Of a stretch of 64,000 bases of DNA, positions 35,191 to 46,979 are shown in pieces (the stretch's first letter is position 1; each line of letters starts with the position of its first letter). Origin of the DNA: Quercus robur (Eukaryota; Streptophyta; Magnoliopsida; Fagales; Fagaceae); NCBI RefSeq assembly GCF_932294415.1, contig NC_065543.1:1934976-1998975 (forward strand), read 5' to 3'. A program made the translations under genes and the position numbers. The notes beneath the pieces are model-generated. The model did no database searches. It saw nothing but the letters and a program-made list of their open reading frames with translations, and was not told where the DNA came from.

Positions 35191-35267
35191 AGCAAGGGAG
35201 TTAATTTTGTATTGGAGGCTGTTTCAATTTGGTAAAAGAAATGAAATTTTTTGATATTGGTTAATAC

Positions 35268-35459
35268 CATGGTTTTAAAAACCGAACCGAGAGTTGAACA
35301 ATTTTTTTCAAAATTCCCGGTTCAACCCAATTTTGACTGTTTTTTTTTGGTTTTTGACCGGTTTTCCCCGATTTTAGGGGTTTTTATCGGACCAGGCAGG
35401 CTCCTAGTTCCCAGTTGAACCAGTCAAACCGGCCAGTCCGGTCCGTTTTTAAAACATTA
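35268..35459. mobile_element. hAT-type MITE, 192 bp
   Basis: The ends catggttttaaaaaccg and cggtccgtttttaaaacatta are inverted. A perfect 8-bp duplication, GTTAATAC (35260-35267 and 35460-35467), flanks it. The same target sequence is single and uninterrupted at 27823-27830 in the paralogous copy. Confidence 0.9.
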
Positions 35460-35649
35460 GTTAATACTGATATACTATTTCAAAGTTAGCACTATATATA
35501 TGTGTGTGTGTGCGTGTGTGTGTGTACACATATTTATATGTTTATAAACATATAATTTAAATCTACAATTTTATAAGACCAAATATTCGCATAAATACAT
35601 TAATGCAATGTATTAGCTCAAATAACATTTTTTTTTTAATTATTTTATT

Positions 35650-36691
35650 TGAAAGTTCACTTGGTGTATAAAACACTAGTGAATGTTTAGACCCCCAATT
35701 TCAAAAATACTAACACAAGCTTATACTTAAACAATAGATGTGTGGAATGATAAGTACAAGCAATACCCAAATAAATAAACAACTCTAAACCACAATTAAT
35801 TACAACACAGCAACAATTAAAAGGCAAGAGTAAGGATTAGAAAGATGCAAATACAAAGATAACATCGGCACGTGTTATTGAAGAGGAAATCGAAGAACTT
35901 GGCAAAAAACCTTTCCGCCACCCTCCAAGTGGTAAAATGATCCACTAAAGAGTAAAGTTGGGATACAAGAATAACAATAGACCCTCCAAGCCTAATTTAC
36001 CCAATGCACCTAAGCCCTCCAACCTTCTTGCTCCAACAAAGTTAAGCCTGTGTCTTCTTTAGCTTTCCAGATCCTGCAATAAGCCCATTGCATCAACCAA
36101 ATGAATTGGTCCTCTCTGAACTGCTTCCCAAGTAGCAAATAATCTTCTCACTGATATGGGTATGATGAGGTAAGGATTTGGCTAAGTATCCTCTCAAGGG
36201 TATGTCAATGGAGAGGGTGAGAGTAGAGGAATTTAGAGAGTCAAATGTCTAAGATTGTGGATGAGTCAATCTTGTTTTTCTCTAGGGTTTCTCTCTTAAA
36301 ATTCTCTCTAGAAGCTCTCTACATTTCATGGGTATAAGGGTATATATAGTAGGGTATGTGATGGAATGTGAAAAAAAAACATTTTTTTGCATAACAAGGG
36401 GTTCTAGCAACTCACCTACGCGACTGGGACGAGTCGCGAGTTCCAATTGCGAAATAACTGACTGGTCAGATTGTCCTTTTTTGTCTTGTAGTGTTCCAAC
36501 TGTCGTGACCCTTCAACTCCTGTGTGCTTCACATGTGTGGCATTTTGGCGAGTCAACAATTGCGAGCCATTTGTGAGATCCAGTCACGAGAATGCTCTTG
36601 AATGCACACACACTTGAATTCTTCACACTCTTTAACACACACCCTTACATGATTCCCACCTAAATACAAGATATCTAATTGCTGAATTACA
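35650..36691 (-). mobile_element. Solo LTR fossil (family alpha), 1042 bp
   Basis: Reverse orientation relative to 30823-31873. A perfect 5-bp duplication, TTATT (35645-35649 and 36692-36696), flanks it. The empty site is visible near 28009-28014 in the paralogous block. It contains the gtgttattgaagaggaaatcg block common to all three copies. Confidence 0.9.
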
Positions 36692-36696
36692 TTATT

Positions 36697-37793
36697 GTTG
36701 CAGCTAAAACATCTATATCAATTGAAACACTCATCAAAACTCCGGTACATGCAGGTATAACCTAATATTTTATCCAATACATTTTAAAAAAGTATCTGTA
36801 TCGGTTTAACAGTGAGTATGATGTATACCTCTGGTACTACTATCAGTATGATATGTTATAAAGGGGAGGGGAATACAAAATCCGTATTTATAAAGGATAA
36901 AAAATGAATATACATTCTTGTCGTTTCAATCCTACGGTCAAAAAAGTATACTAGTTATTTTTTGAAGTATATTAATATTATTGTAGTAGGTCATTGGATG
37001 ATAAGCTGATTGCTCAAGCCTGTGGCAGTGCTAGTCCATTGGGCGTTCTTGGAGCTGCTTGACCTTGCAATTAGGATATAAGGTTGAAAATTGAAGCCTT
37101 TATCAGGGCGTTTGTATGACGAATTGTTTAATTTAATGATTTCATTTTGCAATGACAACTCGCATGAAGCATATTGAGTAATATCATCAAAACGAAGCAT
37201 ATTCAGTAATGTAATGAAAATAATTTAATCAAGGAATTCTATCTGGATTTTCCTTTGTGAGGAAAAAGCCCCACAACTCCCCCACATTGAAGGGTGCATT
37301 GTTATTATTTTTTTTTAAAGCACTGCTTGTTTCTTTTCTTTGCTTGGCCATGTCCATATGTGATGAAATGTGTGTATTAGGGTGATTTGTGTATGAGTGA
37401 GTGAGTCTCTCTCTTTACTGATTTGTATTAAAAGAGAAAAGTTAAGACTCTTAATAGCACCTTTTAACACCCAAGTGTAAAGAACCAGACGGGCTCTGTG
37501 CATTAATACAATTATTGGACAGGATAATACAAGTTTCGTTTCCTATGCTCTGGAGTTTCTACCAAAGTTGACGGTGCATGACTCGGAAATTAGACCCATC
37601 AACCACGTTATTTGTACACAGTAATTATTACTTACCTATTGTTGATAGATAGTATAGACTTTGGAAAATTGTATTTTTCAAATAGTATTCGATGGAGGTA
37701 GTATTTTCCAATTAAAAATTTCTTTAAAGATGAATTTGTTTCCATTTTTGAATTATCTGTTTAACCTACATGGCTTTCTACATCTAAGTTTTC
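36697..37793 (+). other. RLK-4 upstream region
   Basis: 36697-37040 continues the duplication. 37041-37200 is present in reverse at 29746-29830 and is deleted from the left arm of the RLK-3 inverted repeat. 37200-37370 matches that left arm. 37500-37793 is the promoter region shared with RLK-3. No additional gene is seen. Confidence 0.6.
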
Positions 37794-38274
37794 ATGACAA
37801 ACACTCATATGCTAATGGCTCATAGTGTGAGACTCGTCATAGCTCTACTTCACATATGTGCATTGTCATTTCTAAACATTCTTGAAATAAGCAATGGCTC
37901 AGAGAGTGACATCTACTGCTTGAGGTCCATTAAAGATTCAGTAGAAGGCCCCCGTAACTACTTGAAAAATTCGTGGAACATTAACAACAATACCGTAGGC
38001 TTCATCTGTGAATTTGTTGGGGTTGAATGCTGGCCCCCAGATGCTAATGAGGTCTTAAATTTCCAACTCAGTCACATGATGCTCTGGGGTCAATTCCCTC
38101 GTGACATTGAGAATTGCACACATTTAACAGGATTAGACCTCTCTGCTAATGAACTTTCAGGACCACTCCCATTTGACATAGGAGACTTGATCCCATTTGT
38201 CTCAAAACTCAACATCTCCGGAGACAAATTTTTTGGGGAAATCCCAAAGAGCTTTGTCAATTGCAATTTTCTAA

Positions 38275-38381
38275 TGGTTCGTTTGGATTGAAGGAGAGGG
38301 AGGCAAAATTATCTAATTTTGACCAACTCTACTCTACTCCCCTCCACTCCTCCTCCTTCCCCCCTCCATCCAAACAGGCCA
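38275..38381. mobile_element. 107-bp MITE inserted in an RLK-4 LRR exon
   Basis: The ends TGGTTCGTTTGGATTGA and TCCATCCAAACAGGCCA are inverted. A TAA duplication (38272-38274 and 38382-38384) flanks it, and RLK-3 has the intact text ttttctaaatgttc at the same place. It has the same TIR family as 13765-13905. Confidence 0.9.
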
Positions 38382-39597
38382 TAAATGTTCTCAAAGTTGA
38401 CTAGAACCAACTAACTGGTCAAATCCCTTCCCAAATAAGTGACCTCGATCGTTCGAAGTTCTTCAATGTTTCTAACAATCAGTTGTAAGGATTGGTCCCT
38501 GTCTTTAGCAAAACCACTACTAAATTTACAGCTGAGAGCTTTGCTAACAACAAGGAACTTTGTGGAGGGCCATTGGAACCCTGTCCAAAATGAATATGGA
38601 AATTCTTTTCATTTGAAAATGGGTTTCTAGTTGGTTATGTGTTTTCTGCAGGTTCAGTAATGGCTTTTTTTCTATCCAATTATATGGCTTTCATGATTAA
38701 GAAGAATAGGATTGAGAAGATGGCACTGTCCAAGAGGAGTAGAACTAATAAAGAAGTTGATCAAGTTAACTACTTGCCAACTAAAGGGCTCCTACAAGAA
38801 GGGAGGAAAACGGTACTTCCTCTCAATCGATTAGAATTAGGAAAATTCTCTTTATTTATTTATTAATTATTTTTTTAATTCAATAGTTCAAACGACCAAA
38901 AGATTTGAACTCTAATTTTCCTAATAAAGGAGAGCATGCTATGCCATTAAAACTTCTTTTAAGTTTTTGGTTTGGAATTTTTGGGGGGGTGGGGGGACCC
39001 TATTTTTTTTTCCTTAAATCATAAAACTGCGTGAAATTTTGAGTGTAACTTCCATGCTCTTGTGCTATTGTTATGTCTTTTATATATATATTATATATAT
39101 AATATATATATATATATATTGAATGAATAAATCAAACCATCATCGGTACCTAATCAAGTTTCAAAAGACAAAATTGAAGTGAAAATTTGTAAAACATTTT
39201 GGCGCATATGAAACAACCATTTTTACAGTGACCTTATTGTCAATTCTGCTAAAACGTGTCCAATACTACTGTGACATTGATAAGTCATTAGAAATTTCTG
39301 TGGATGTAGAATTCAGATGCTGGTCCAGCCAGTTTTCATTTCTTAATTTTTTCTCTATTGACTGAACTGAAACGAGTCTCCAACTCTCCATAGGAATTTT
39401 GATTTGTCAAAAAAGACTCTTAATCAATCATGTCATTGACAAAAAAGATATCCTAGTTCAATAGGAATTGTGATTTGTGAGAGGTGGGGTTCAAGAACTA
39501 GGCAGCAATTAATAGCTAAGGATTTCTGGCTAAATGCTGGGAGGAGTGTCACAGTCTCAGTCTCACATGCAAATACCGCTTTCATCAAATTAAATAT

Positions 39598-39799
39598 TTT
39601 GGACCAGATCATTTTCCACCGTGTAAGACACTTTGCCAGATATTTTCTGCCCTGTTTGCCACTTTTTCTTTTCCATATTCGTTGAACTTTGGACCATGAT
39701 AAATTTTCCACCGTGTTTAACACTCTCCAAGTCTTTTTTTTTTTTTTTTTTTGTGCTCTGTTTGTTACTTTGCTTTTTTGCCTTTTTCCACATTGAATG
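39598..39799. repeat. Imperfect direct repeat of about 100 bp in the RLK-4 intron
   Basis: 39598-39688 and 39689-39799 share ttttggacca.., tttccaccgtgt, ctctgtttg..act and ccatatt/cacatt in the same order. The second copy has a T run (39735-39752). Confidence 0.55.
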
Positions 39800-39943
39800 T
39801 ACCGACACCAACATCTAGCCCAATGTGTCACCAATGTATAGCTTGTATTTAATTGTAGCTATTTTTGCTATTATTGAATTAAGGTTCTGATTTGCCAAAA
39901 AAATAAAAACCTATTACTGGGGACAAATTCACTTGTATTGTCA

Positions 39944-40877
39944 TATGAGATGAGTTCAAATTACACCTGGTATAACTCTAAAGGATTACACCAAAAGGAT
40001 TACACCTTTTTTAAATCATTGGATTTAAGTAGATCCAACAGCCAAAAAAAGATTATCATTAATACTAATATTTGAATTGATCTCATTTATTATTCCTTAT
40101 ATAATACATTTTATACTTATTTCTAAACCAAAAAAAAATTATATGGTTGACTCTTTCTTTCTTCACTGCACGTCTCTCTCTCTTTCTCTCTGCACATTTT
40201 TTTCTCTATCTCCTCCAAGGCTCTTCCACCTCCACAGTCAAATCGCCAACAACCAAAAAAAAAAAAAAAGCCACAGATGGTGCAGATTCAACAAATGGTG
40301 TAGTACTCATTAATGGTAACGAGGCTAAACAAGAGTAGTGTAGAATAATAAAGGAACTTGTCTGCCTAAAAGCAATTGGTCATGGATGGAAATAGCGTCA
40401 ACATCACAGAGGAAGAGTGGATACGAATTCAACAGATGGAGCAATACTTGTTAATGTTTTGTCATTGGCATGGTAGTGCATTGAATTTTATCATTGGACA
40501 CACAGTATAAAATGTTTCTTAGCTTCAGTTATGAGCTTTTTTTACTCTCTTTTTTAGCATATTCTGAGGTCTTATCCTCAAAATATTTTGTGCCGTTGTA
40601 AATGTAGAAAAAATTGAAGTAATGATTATTACTGAGATTTATTTTTCTTTTCATTGTTCAAATTCAAAGAACTTAACATTAGCTTATAAAAAAACTATAT
40701 AATCACATCAAAGTAATTACAGTCTCCAACCTATTATAATTTTAAAAGTATGGTTAAATTCAATCTCCTTAGAATCAAAGAGAACCAAGGATGGTAATAC
40801 TTTCCAACTATAATTATCATCTACATGTCAAAGGACCAAAGACAAAAATGCAGTGGAGAACATGTACGGCAGGCTGT

Positions 40878-40914
<37 letters not shown>

Positions 40915-41170
40915 TTGTGCTGCCGGTGACCTGACATGGTTGTGGGGGTGGAAGAGCCATGGAGGAGAGAGAGAGAGAAAGAGTCAGCCGTACAAATCTT
41001 TTTGGGTTTAGAAATAAGTACAGAGCGTATTAAATAAGGAATAATAAATGAGATCAATTAAAATATTAGCATTAATAATAGTCTTTTTTTGACCATTGGA
41101 TCTACTTAAATCTAATGGTTTAAAAAAGGTGCAACTCTTTTAGAGTTACACTAGGTGTAACTTGAATCCA

Positions 41171-41177
<7 letters not shown>
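39944..41177. mobile_element. Long-TIR (foldback, Mutator-like) element in RLK-4 intron
   Basis: The outer about 230 bases at each side (39944-40185 and 40950-41177) are inverted copies (atgagatg..ttcaa.ttacacc at the ends; ctcatttattattcc and tttctaaacc inside). TIRs this long suggest a Mutator-like or foldback element. The interior (40190-40940) holds CT and A/T runs and no transposase. The target duplication is obscured by an (AT)n tract at the right end. Confidence 0.75.
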
Positions 41178-41206
<29 letters not shown>

Positions 41207-42182
41207 ATATATATAAATTGTTAATTATGTAACAAGTAATCCATTGTCAAAATGGTAATTGAAACAACCATCAATATAATGCAATTATACAGGCAATTAC
41301 AAGAAACATCGTGTTCAATTTTATTGAAATATCTGGTTAGTAATAACGCAAAATAGCAAATAATTTGATTCACAGATTTATAAGTTGGAGGGAATGGTTT
41401 CTAGAATGAACTTTATAGAATTCAGTGAGGCAACTAGCAATTTTAGCACAAACAATGCCATTGGATTAGGAAAGATAGGGATGATGTACAAGGCAGTGCT
41501 TCCAAATGGTTCACCCCTTGCAGTTAAGAGGTTATATGGTTGTCAATTGTTTGAGAAACAATTCATTTCAGAGCTATTGGCTCTTGGGACATTGAAACAC
41601 AATAACTTAGTTCCCATCTTGGGATTCTACAGAGAAAGGAAGGAGAAACTTCTAGTGTACAAATATATATCGAATAGTAATCTTTATTATTGGCTACGTG
41701 CAAGGGAGAGCATGGATAAGATCTTGGAATGGCCTCTGAGGAATAAAATTGCCATTGGGATAGCAAGAGGCTTAGCATGCCTTCACCATAAATGCAATTT
41801 CTGAGTAGTTTTTCTTAACTAGAATTCAAACTCTATCTTACTCAATATGAATTTTGAGCCAAAGATATCAAATTTTGGAGGGGCCAAAATTTTGAGTTAT
41901 GGAGGGCTAATGTTCATGGATTCAAATGACATTGATTCGAGAAATAGCTCTTTTGTAGACAGTGGGGTTTGGGAGTCGGGCTTTGTTAAAAATGATGTCT
42001 ATGACTATGGAGTTCTACTTCTTGAGCTAATTATAGGGAAGGAATCCGTTCATATCAATAATTATCCAAACAATTTGAATGAGAGTTTAGTTGACTGGAT
42101 TACTCATCTTTTGACAAGTTCTTCTGAAGACTACTATGTCATTGATAAATCTTTGATTGGTCGAGAATTTGATGGTGAAATC

Positions 42183-43235
42183 TGAAAGCTCAAAATTGTG
42201 TGAAAACACAAGAGCTTGTTTAGACCCCAATTTAAAAAAAAAAAAAAAAATAGATAGATTGTAATTACTCTAACTTATCTAAGTGCGGAAACAAGAGTAA
42301 ATGAAGAGAAATCAACTGAAACTACTCTAGTGCATAAATATGAACAACAAACAATAAAAGTAAAGCATAAAAGTAAGGGAAGAGAAATGCAAACACAAGA
42401 TAACACGGCAATGTGTTATCGAAGAGGAAATCGAAGAACTTGGCGAAAAACCTCTCCGCCGGCCTCCAAGTGGTAAATCGATCTACTAGGCAACAAATTG
42501 GGATACATGAATAGCAAGAGACCCTCCAAGCCTAATCTATCCAATGTACCTAAGCCTTCCAAGCTTCTACTCCAACAAGGCTTCTCAAAACCGTGTCTTG
42601 TCTAACTTTCAGGATCCCGCAATACACCCGATTGCATCTGCCAAGCCTTATCGGCTTCTTTTGGCAAATCCCCAAAGCTTCCCAAGCTCCAAAACACTCT
42701 TTCCACTCTGAATAGGTGTGGGTTGTGTTTGGGTACAAATCTCCTCTCAAGGTATAACAATGGGAGAGAGAAGGAAAAGAGACTAGAATGATTTCTCACT
42801 GAGGATGAGTAGCTCTCTCTCTCTAAAAGATGGGTGTGTATGTTGTAGAAAACCTATCTAGAGTTTTTCTCTCTGAATGGCCTGCTTACAATTTATGGGT
42901 AATGAGGGTATATATAGTATGGGTGAAGGGTAAGAAAGTCACACTTAAAAATCCTTCAGGCAGAATGTTTCGTGACTACCTCGCAGGAAGGCCTTACCCG
43001 CAAGACACTCTTTAGCCTGGCACAACTCTTCAGCTTTCAATCATGTGCTTCTCACATGGCTACTTCATGAGTTAGCTTCTCGCGAGCTTCTCATGAAATC
43101 CACCTAATCTTCAATTAAGTTTGAGTCTTCACCAACTTAATACTAAACCCAATACAATAAAATCCCACAAAATACAAGGAACAAAATTAAAGCAAATGCA
43201 ACACTTTTTGTCATGGAATAAATGACAACTTTACA
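42183..43235 (-). mobile_element. Solo LTR fossil (family alpha), 1053 bp, in RLK-4 kinase exon
   Basis: A perfect 5-bp duplication, AAATC (42178-42182 and 43236-43240), flanks TGAAAGCTC..CTTTACA. It is in reverse orientation relative to 30823-31873 and closely similar to it. It splits the C-lobe coding region, which resumes directly after the second AAATC. Confidence 0.9.
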
Positions 43236-43372
43236 AAATCTTTTAGTTCTTTATAATTGCATGTACTTGTCTTTAAGTCGTTTTCTGATCAACGGCTAAC
43301 AATGCTTGAATTGTACAATACAATAAGTACTTTCTAGATGAGATATGGAATCACAAATGACTCTGAGCTATT

Positions 43373-43857
43373 TTGGCTTCGTTTGGGAGTTCATAAGGGA
43401 ATGAAATGGAATGATCATAGGGGAATGGAAAGGAAAGGAAAGGAATGGAATGAAATGTATTTAAGCAAGAGAATTGAATGAAATTGAATGAAGTCACCTT
43501 GATTGGATGTTTTAGAAGAAATGAATGAAAATGAATGGAATATTACTATTAGACCCCTATTTTAAAATAAAGAGTTGAATATATAGGGGTATTTTGAGAG
43601 TTTTAGTAAAAAATTCATTAAACCTAATTCCATTTCCTCCCATTCCTCCCAATTTTGAGTGGAATGAAAATTGACTTAAGAGAATAGAGAGAAATAAGTG
43701 TTCCCTCCTATCCATTCCATTCCTTCCCACTTAAACTCCAAAACAAATGAATGAACTTTCCATTCCCTCCATTAAAACTCCCAAACAAGGAAAGGGAAGA
43801 ATATTCTAAAATTATTCTTTTCATTCCTTTCCATTCCCTCCTCCCAAATGAGGGCTT
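43373..43857. mobile_element. MITE of about 485 bp, TIR ggcttcgtttgggag
   Basis: The ends ggcttcgtttgggag and ctcccaaatgagggc are inverted. The interior consists of gaatgaaatgg-type text on the left and its complement (ccattccatt, cattccctcc) on the right, so most of the element can fold back. It sits in the last coding stretch of RLK-4. Its exact target duplication is not clear. Confidence 0.65.
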
Positions 43858-43924
43858 AGTAAATTTGAAATTGCTATTGCACGTACGTTAAATGAAATTG
43901 TTGAGGACATTACATAGATCATTT

Positions 43925-44400
43925 GAAGCGGCCAATTTGGTTCAATTCGGTCTACTTTGGTCTAATCAAGTATTCAGTTAAGTTTCCAAGGGTCTTGTAG
44001 CTAAATTGGCACTTCTCCACGCACGAAGCGCTTGGGGTCTAAGGAAGAAGGGATTTAAACTGCAGTTTTAGTAGCATATTGTCATTATTTCTATAAAAAA
44101 AATATTCAGTCCATTTCAGTCCATTTGGTCTACTTTTGTTCAATTCGGTCCAGGTTGGTCAATTTTGATCCATTTTGGTCCAGTTCGGTCAATTCAGTCC
44201 ACTTCCACCCATTTCAGTCCATTTGGTCCAATTTAATCCATTTCGGTACAGTTTGGTCTATATAGTCCACTTCAATCCAATTTGGTCTATTCGGTCCAAT
44301 TTGGCCCATTGCGGTTTATTTAGTCTAGTTTGGTCCAATTCGGTCATTTTGGTCCAATTATGATAAGGAAAAATGCAAAATAACATGTTATAGTCAACCC
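43925..44400. repeat. Degenerate 'ggtcca' tract, copy 3
   Basis: Dozens of roughly 9-11-base units (ttcggtcca, tttggtcta, ttcagtcca) at 43930-43975 and 44105-44360, split by an unrelated stretch, then the conserved flank ggtccaattatgataaggaaaaatgca..taacatgttatagtcaa. It lies between RLK-4 and the orphan kinase tail. Confidence 0.7.
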
Positions 44401-44479
44401 TTAAATAATTGTACTCATCCAATAAAATAAAATAAAAAACTGCAATACTTATATGTATTTGCTTAGTATTAGTCAAAAC

Positions 44480-44699
44480 TAATATAATTGGCCGAGGATT
44501 TGATGGTGAAATCTTTCAATTTCTTAGAATTGCATGTACCTGTCTTTAGCCCCTTCCCAGGTCAAAGGCCAACAATGCTTGAATTATATAATACAATTAG
44601 TAGTTTGGGAGAGAGATATGGCGTCATAAATGACACTGAGATGTTGAGGCAATCTGAAATTGCTACTCCAAGTATCTCAAATGACATTGTTGAGGTATA
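44480..44699 (+). pseudogene. Orphan C-terminal kinase tail (RLK-4b)
   Basis: It encodes, across two frames, GRGFDGEIFQFLRIACTCL and then QRPTMLELYNTISSLGERYG..DIVEV, the last helices and tail of the family. It starts just after the ggtcca repeat, with nothing of the same copy before it. Its 3' flank (44700-45680) is paralogous to that of RLK-6 (50942-51037, then 53408-55600). It is therefore the end of a separate, deleted gene copy rather than part of RLK-4. Confidence 0.7.
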
Positions 44700-44939
44700 A
44701 ATTACATAGACCAACTTAAGTATGAGATACAAAGTGTAACTATTGCCTTGAGAAAGTTATGTAACGTATCTGCAGCGGTCCGGACGTTGTTAATTTGGGC
44801 TACGTTTGCTTGTTGTGATCTCTTTCTGTCATTTGTCTTAAAGGTAATTCAAGTGCTGGATGCATATCAAGTCACATAGTATCTACTCTCCTTGTGCTCT
44901 TTTTGCCTCAGTAAAAAGGAAAGAAAATGGTTGTATTGA

Positions 44940-44984
<45 letters not shown>

Positions 44985-46643
44985 TATATATATATCAAAG
45001 CATGGACCATGTACTTAGAAGAAAAAAAATTCTATATGAATATTTGTTCTCTGGTTTTTGGTAAATACAAATTTTCTGTTTTGCTCTTTATATTTTACTA
45101 ATCACAACTTGCAATGCATTTATTTGATTTTTCTTACAAATAACCAAAGTTTAAAATGAAAAAATAAACTATATGACAAATTGTAATTGGTAGAAAATAA
45201 AGTAGAATACAAAAAAATGAAACCAAAGATTTGTATTCGTTACTTGGCATGTACCCATTTAGACTTTAGAATAATTGTTCAAATTGCCAAAATAGATTTT
45301 TTTTTTCTTTGTTGAATCAGATGCATCTTGAGATTATGTTGGTAGACTACTTGTATAACTGCTTATTGGCAACAGTCAGCCATCATTTCTGATAAAGAGT
45401 TACCTCTCAATCTGTATTTGTTCGTTTGCATGGGCCACTGTTAAATCATTCTAAATCTATAACCATTGACCAAAAGATTTGAAAAAATTACATTACTTTG
45501 GTCTATGAGATCATGATTAACCCAACTATTGGTGATCATTGATGCAGGCAAGCAAACAATTTTAATAATTCTAAATGTTAAACCATACCAAGCTTTCTAC
45601 CCAGTTGAGGATCAGGATGTGTTTTTATTTGATTAAGAAGCGTGCTGCTATAGTAATTATTGGAAACTAATTTTTAAATTTTGTAACTACATAAAAATTA
45701 TAAATAAGTAATTTTTACTCAAATCTTATTTCATACTAATATCAATTAAAGTATTAATAGCATAAAAATTAAAAGTTCATATTTCAACCCAATAAAGTTC
45801 CACCCAAATTCTATATATATATATAATCAAAGAAAGATAAAATGAAATGATATTTTTTTTTTTTTTTTTTTTTGGGAAAAATGGTTGGGGACATTACAGT
45901 TTCAACTTTCAATGAATAATTTATCTACATAACCGTAAAAAACTTTTAATTACTCAATTATATATTTAAAATTCAAATATATATATGTTGAATAAAATTT
46001 ACATTGTTAAATGAATTTGTAATAAAACGGGCCAACCTATCTTAAAATGGCACAAATCATATAGTGGATAAAATGTAATTAACCTAGTCTTTTAATTATT
46101 GTATGTGTGTATGCTTGTACTATTTGCTTCAACAAAGGAAAACTTTTCAATACAATATTAAGATTATTTACTGGAACGTTATTGGTTTCATAGATCGCTT
46201 CCTCCAACTTTGGGAATTTTTCAAGTCCAAATTTGGTATTTCCGAAAGATAATATACTTTCTCCTTGTATCAGCGAAAAACAAACTTGAAATCAGAGATA
46301 AATGCGGTCAGGACTGGCAATGAGTATTCCAAGAAAACTAGGGGCCATTGAATTAAATAAACCGCTGAGATGAGAAGAATTGCTCCACGTGCAAAGGATC
46401 TAATCCCAAAAGATGCTCCAAGAGTTTACATGTTACACATGTAAAGTTACAAAAATTATAATACGGTTGGTAGAAAAAAAATACCACTATTTGGTCACAA
46501 TTGTTCGTAAATACGGTAGGTAGAAAAAATAAATAAATAAATAAAATGGTAGTAATGTGAAGTTTTATCTCGAGTCATAAAGATATAAACGGTAGCTTGG
46601 CTCAACAAACGTACCAACTGTTACGTGGAAAAACATAACAACT
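44700..46643. other. Intergenic block duplicated downstream of RLK-6
   Basis: No gene. 45530-45690 (gcaggcaagcaaacaattttaat..) matches 55455-55600, marking duplicated 3' flanks. A (CT)n/(CA)n/(AT)n compound microsatellite lies at 44943-44995 and a T run at 45852-45873. 45680-46640 is AT-rich, with nothing else recognised. Confidence 0.55.
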
Positions 46644-46760
46644 TTGACTCTGTAGTTGACCCCCTGCTTTTTACCTACCACATTTTCCTGGCCGAAAGAA
46701 AAGAGGCGTGTCCTTCTTTGGAAATGTATGGAACCATCCTATTTCTGTTCTCTTTTTATA
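46644..46760 (+). promoter_or_regulatory. Putative RLK-5 promoter: paired W-boxes and TATA-like element
   Basis: TTGACT (46644-46649) and TTGACC (46656-46661) are two W-box cores 12 bases apart, followed by a TTTTATA (46754-46760) about 220 bases before the ATG. The RLK-1 promoter keeps the first W-box (tgactctg) and the TATA-like site. Paired W-boxes are common in WRKY-controlled defence genes; regulation here is inferred. Confidence 0.4.
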
Positions 46761-46979
46761 GCTAAGATTGAGAGGACTCTTTCAAACTAAACGGATCGTT
46801 TGATTCGTTGAGAGCTGATTACCCACACTTTAATTCCTGTTATCATCCAAATGAGTACGTTGTTTTTTGGATTGATGCTTAATGCTTCTACAACCAAAAG
46901 ATGTTACAATTTAATTTCTTTTTTGGTATAATTATTATTCCATCTAATTCCTTTCATCTTATTTCTTCGTGTCAATACT

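Larger units (their letters stand above)
34553..37040 (+). repeat. Segmental duplication, copy II (partner of 27293-28380)
   Basis: It aligns with copy I apart from two insertions found only here (hAT MITE 35268-35459, LTR 35650-36691) and the polygalacturonase exon stretch deleted in copy I. Together with the RLK-3/RLK-4 promoter and exon 1 homology this forms one duplicated unit of several kilobases. Confidence 0.85.
37794..43917 (+). pseudogene. RLK-4: broken LRR receptor-like pseudokinase with several insertions
   Basis: The start MTNTHMLMAHSVRL (37794) gives a signal peptide, LRRNT and the first LRRs, open to the MITE at 38275-38381, which sits in an LRR codon run. The remaining LRRs and membrane segment (38382-38812) contain several stops. 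After the donor gtactt there is a 2.56-kb intron carrying a long-TIR element. The kinase exon starts at 41376 (acceptor gattcacag) and is open through GLGKIG and LAVKRL to a stop at the HxD position. It reopens over FEPKISNFGGA and FVKNDVYDYG (no APE) to 42177, where a solo LTR (42183-43235) interrupts it. Its C-terminal pieces follow at 43241-43371 and 43858-43917, separated by another MITE. The motif losses are the same as in RLK-1 and RLK-5. It is not functional. Confidence 0.8.

Noticed and set aside
37794-44699. RLK-4 and the 44480-44699 tail as one gene
   Set aside because: RLK-4 already has its own tail at 43241-43371 and 43858-43917; the second tail duplicates the same codons and its 3' flank matches RLK-6 instead.
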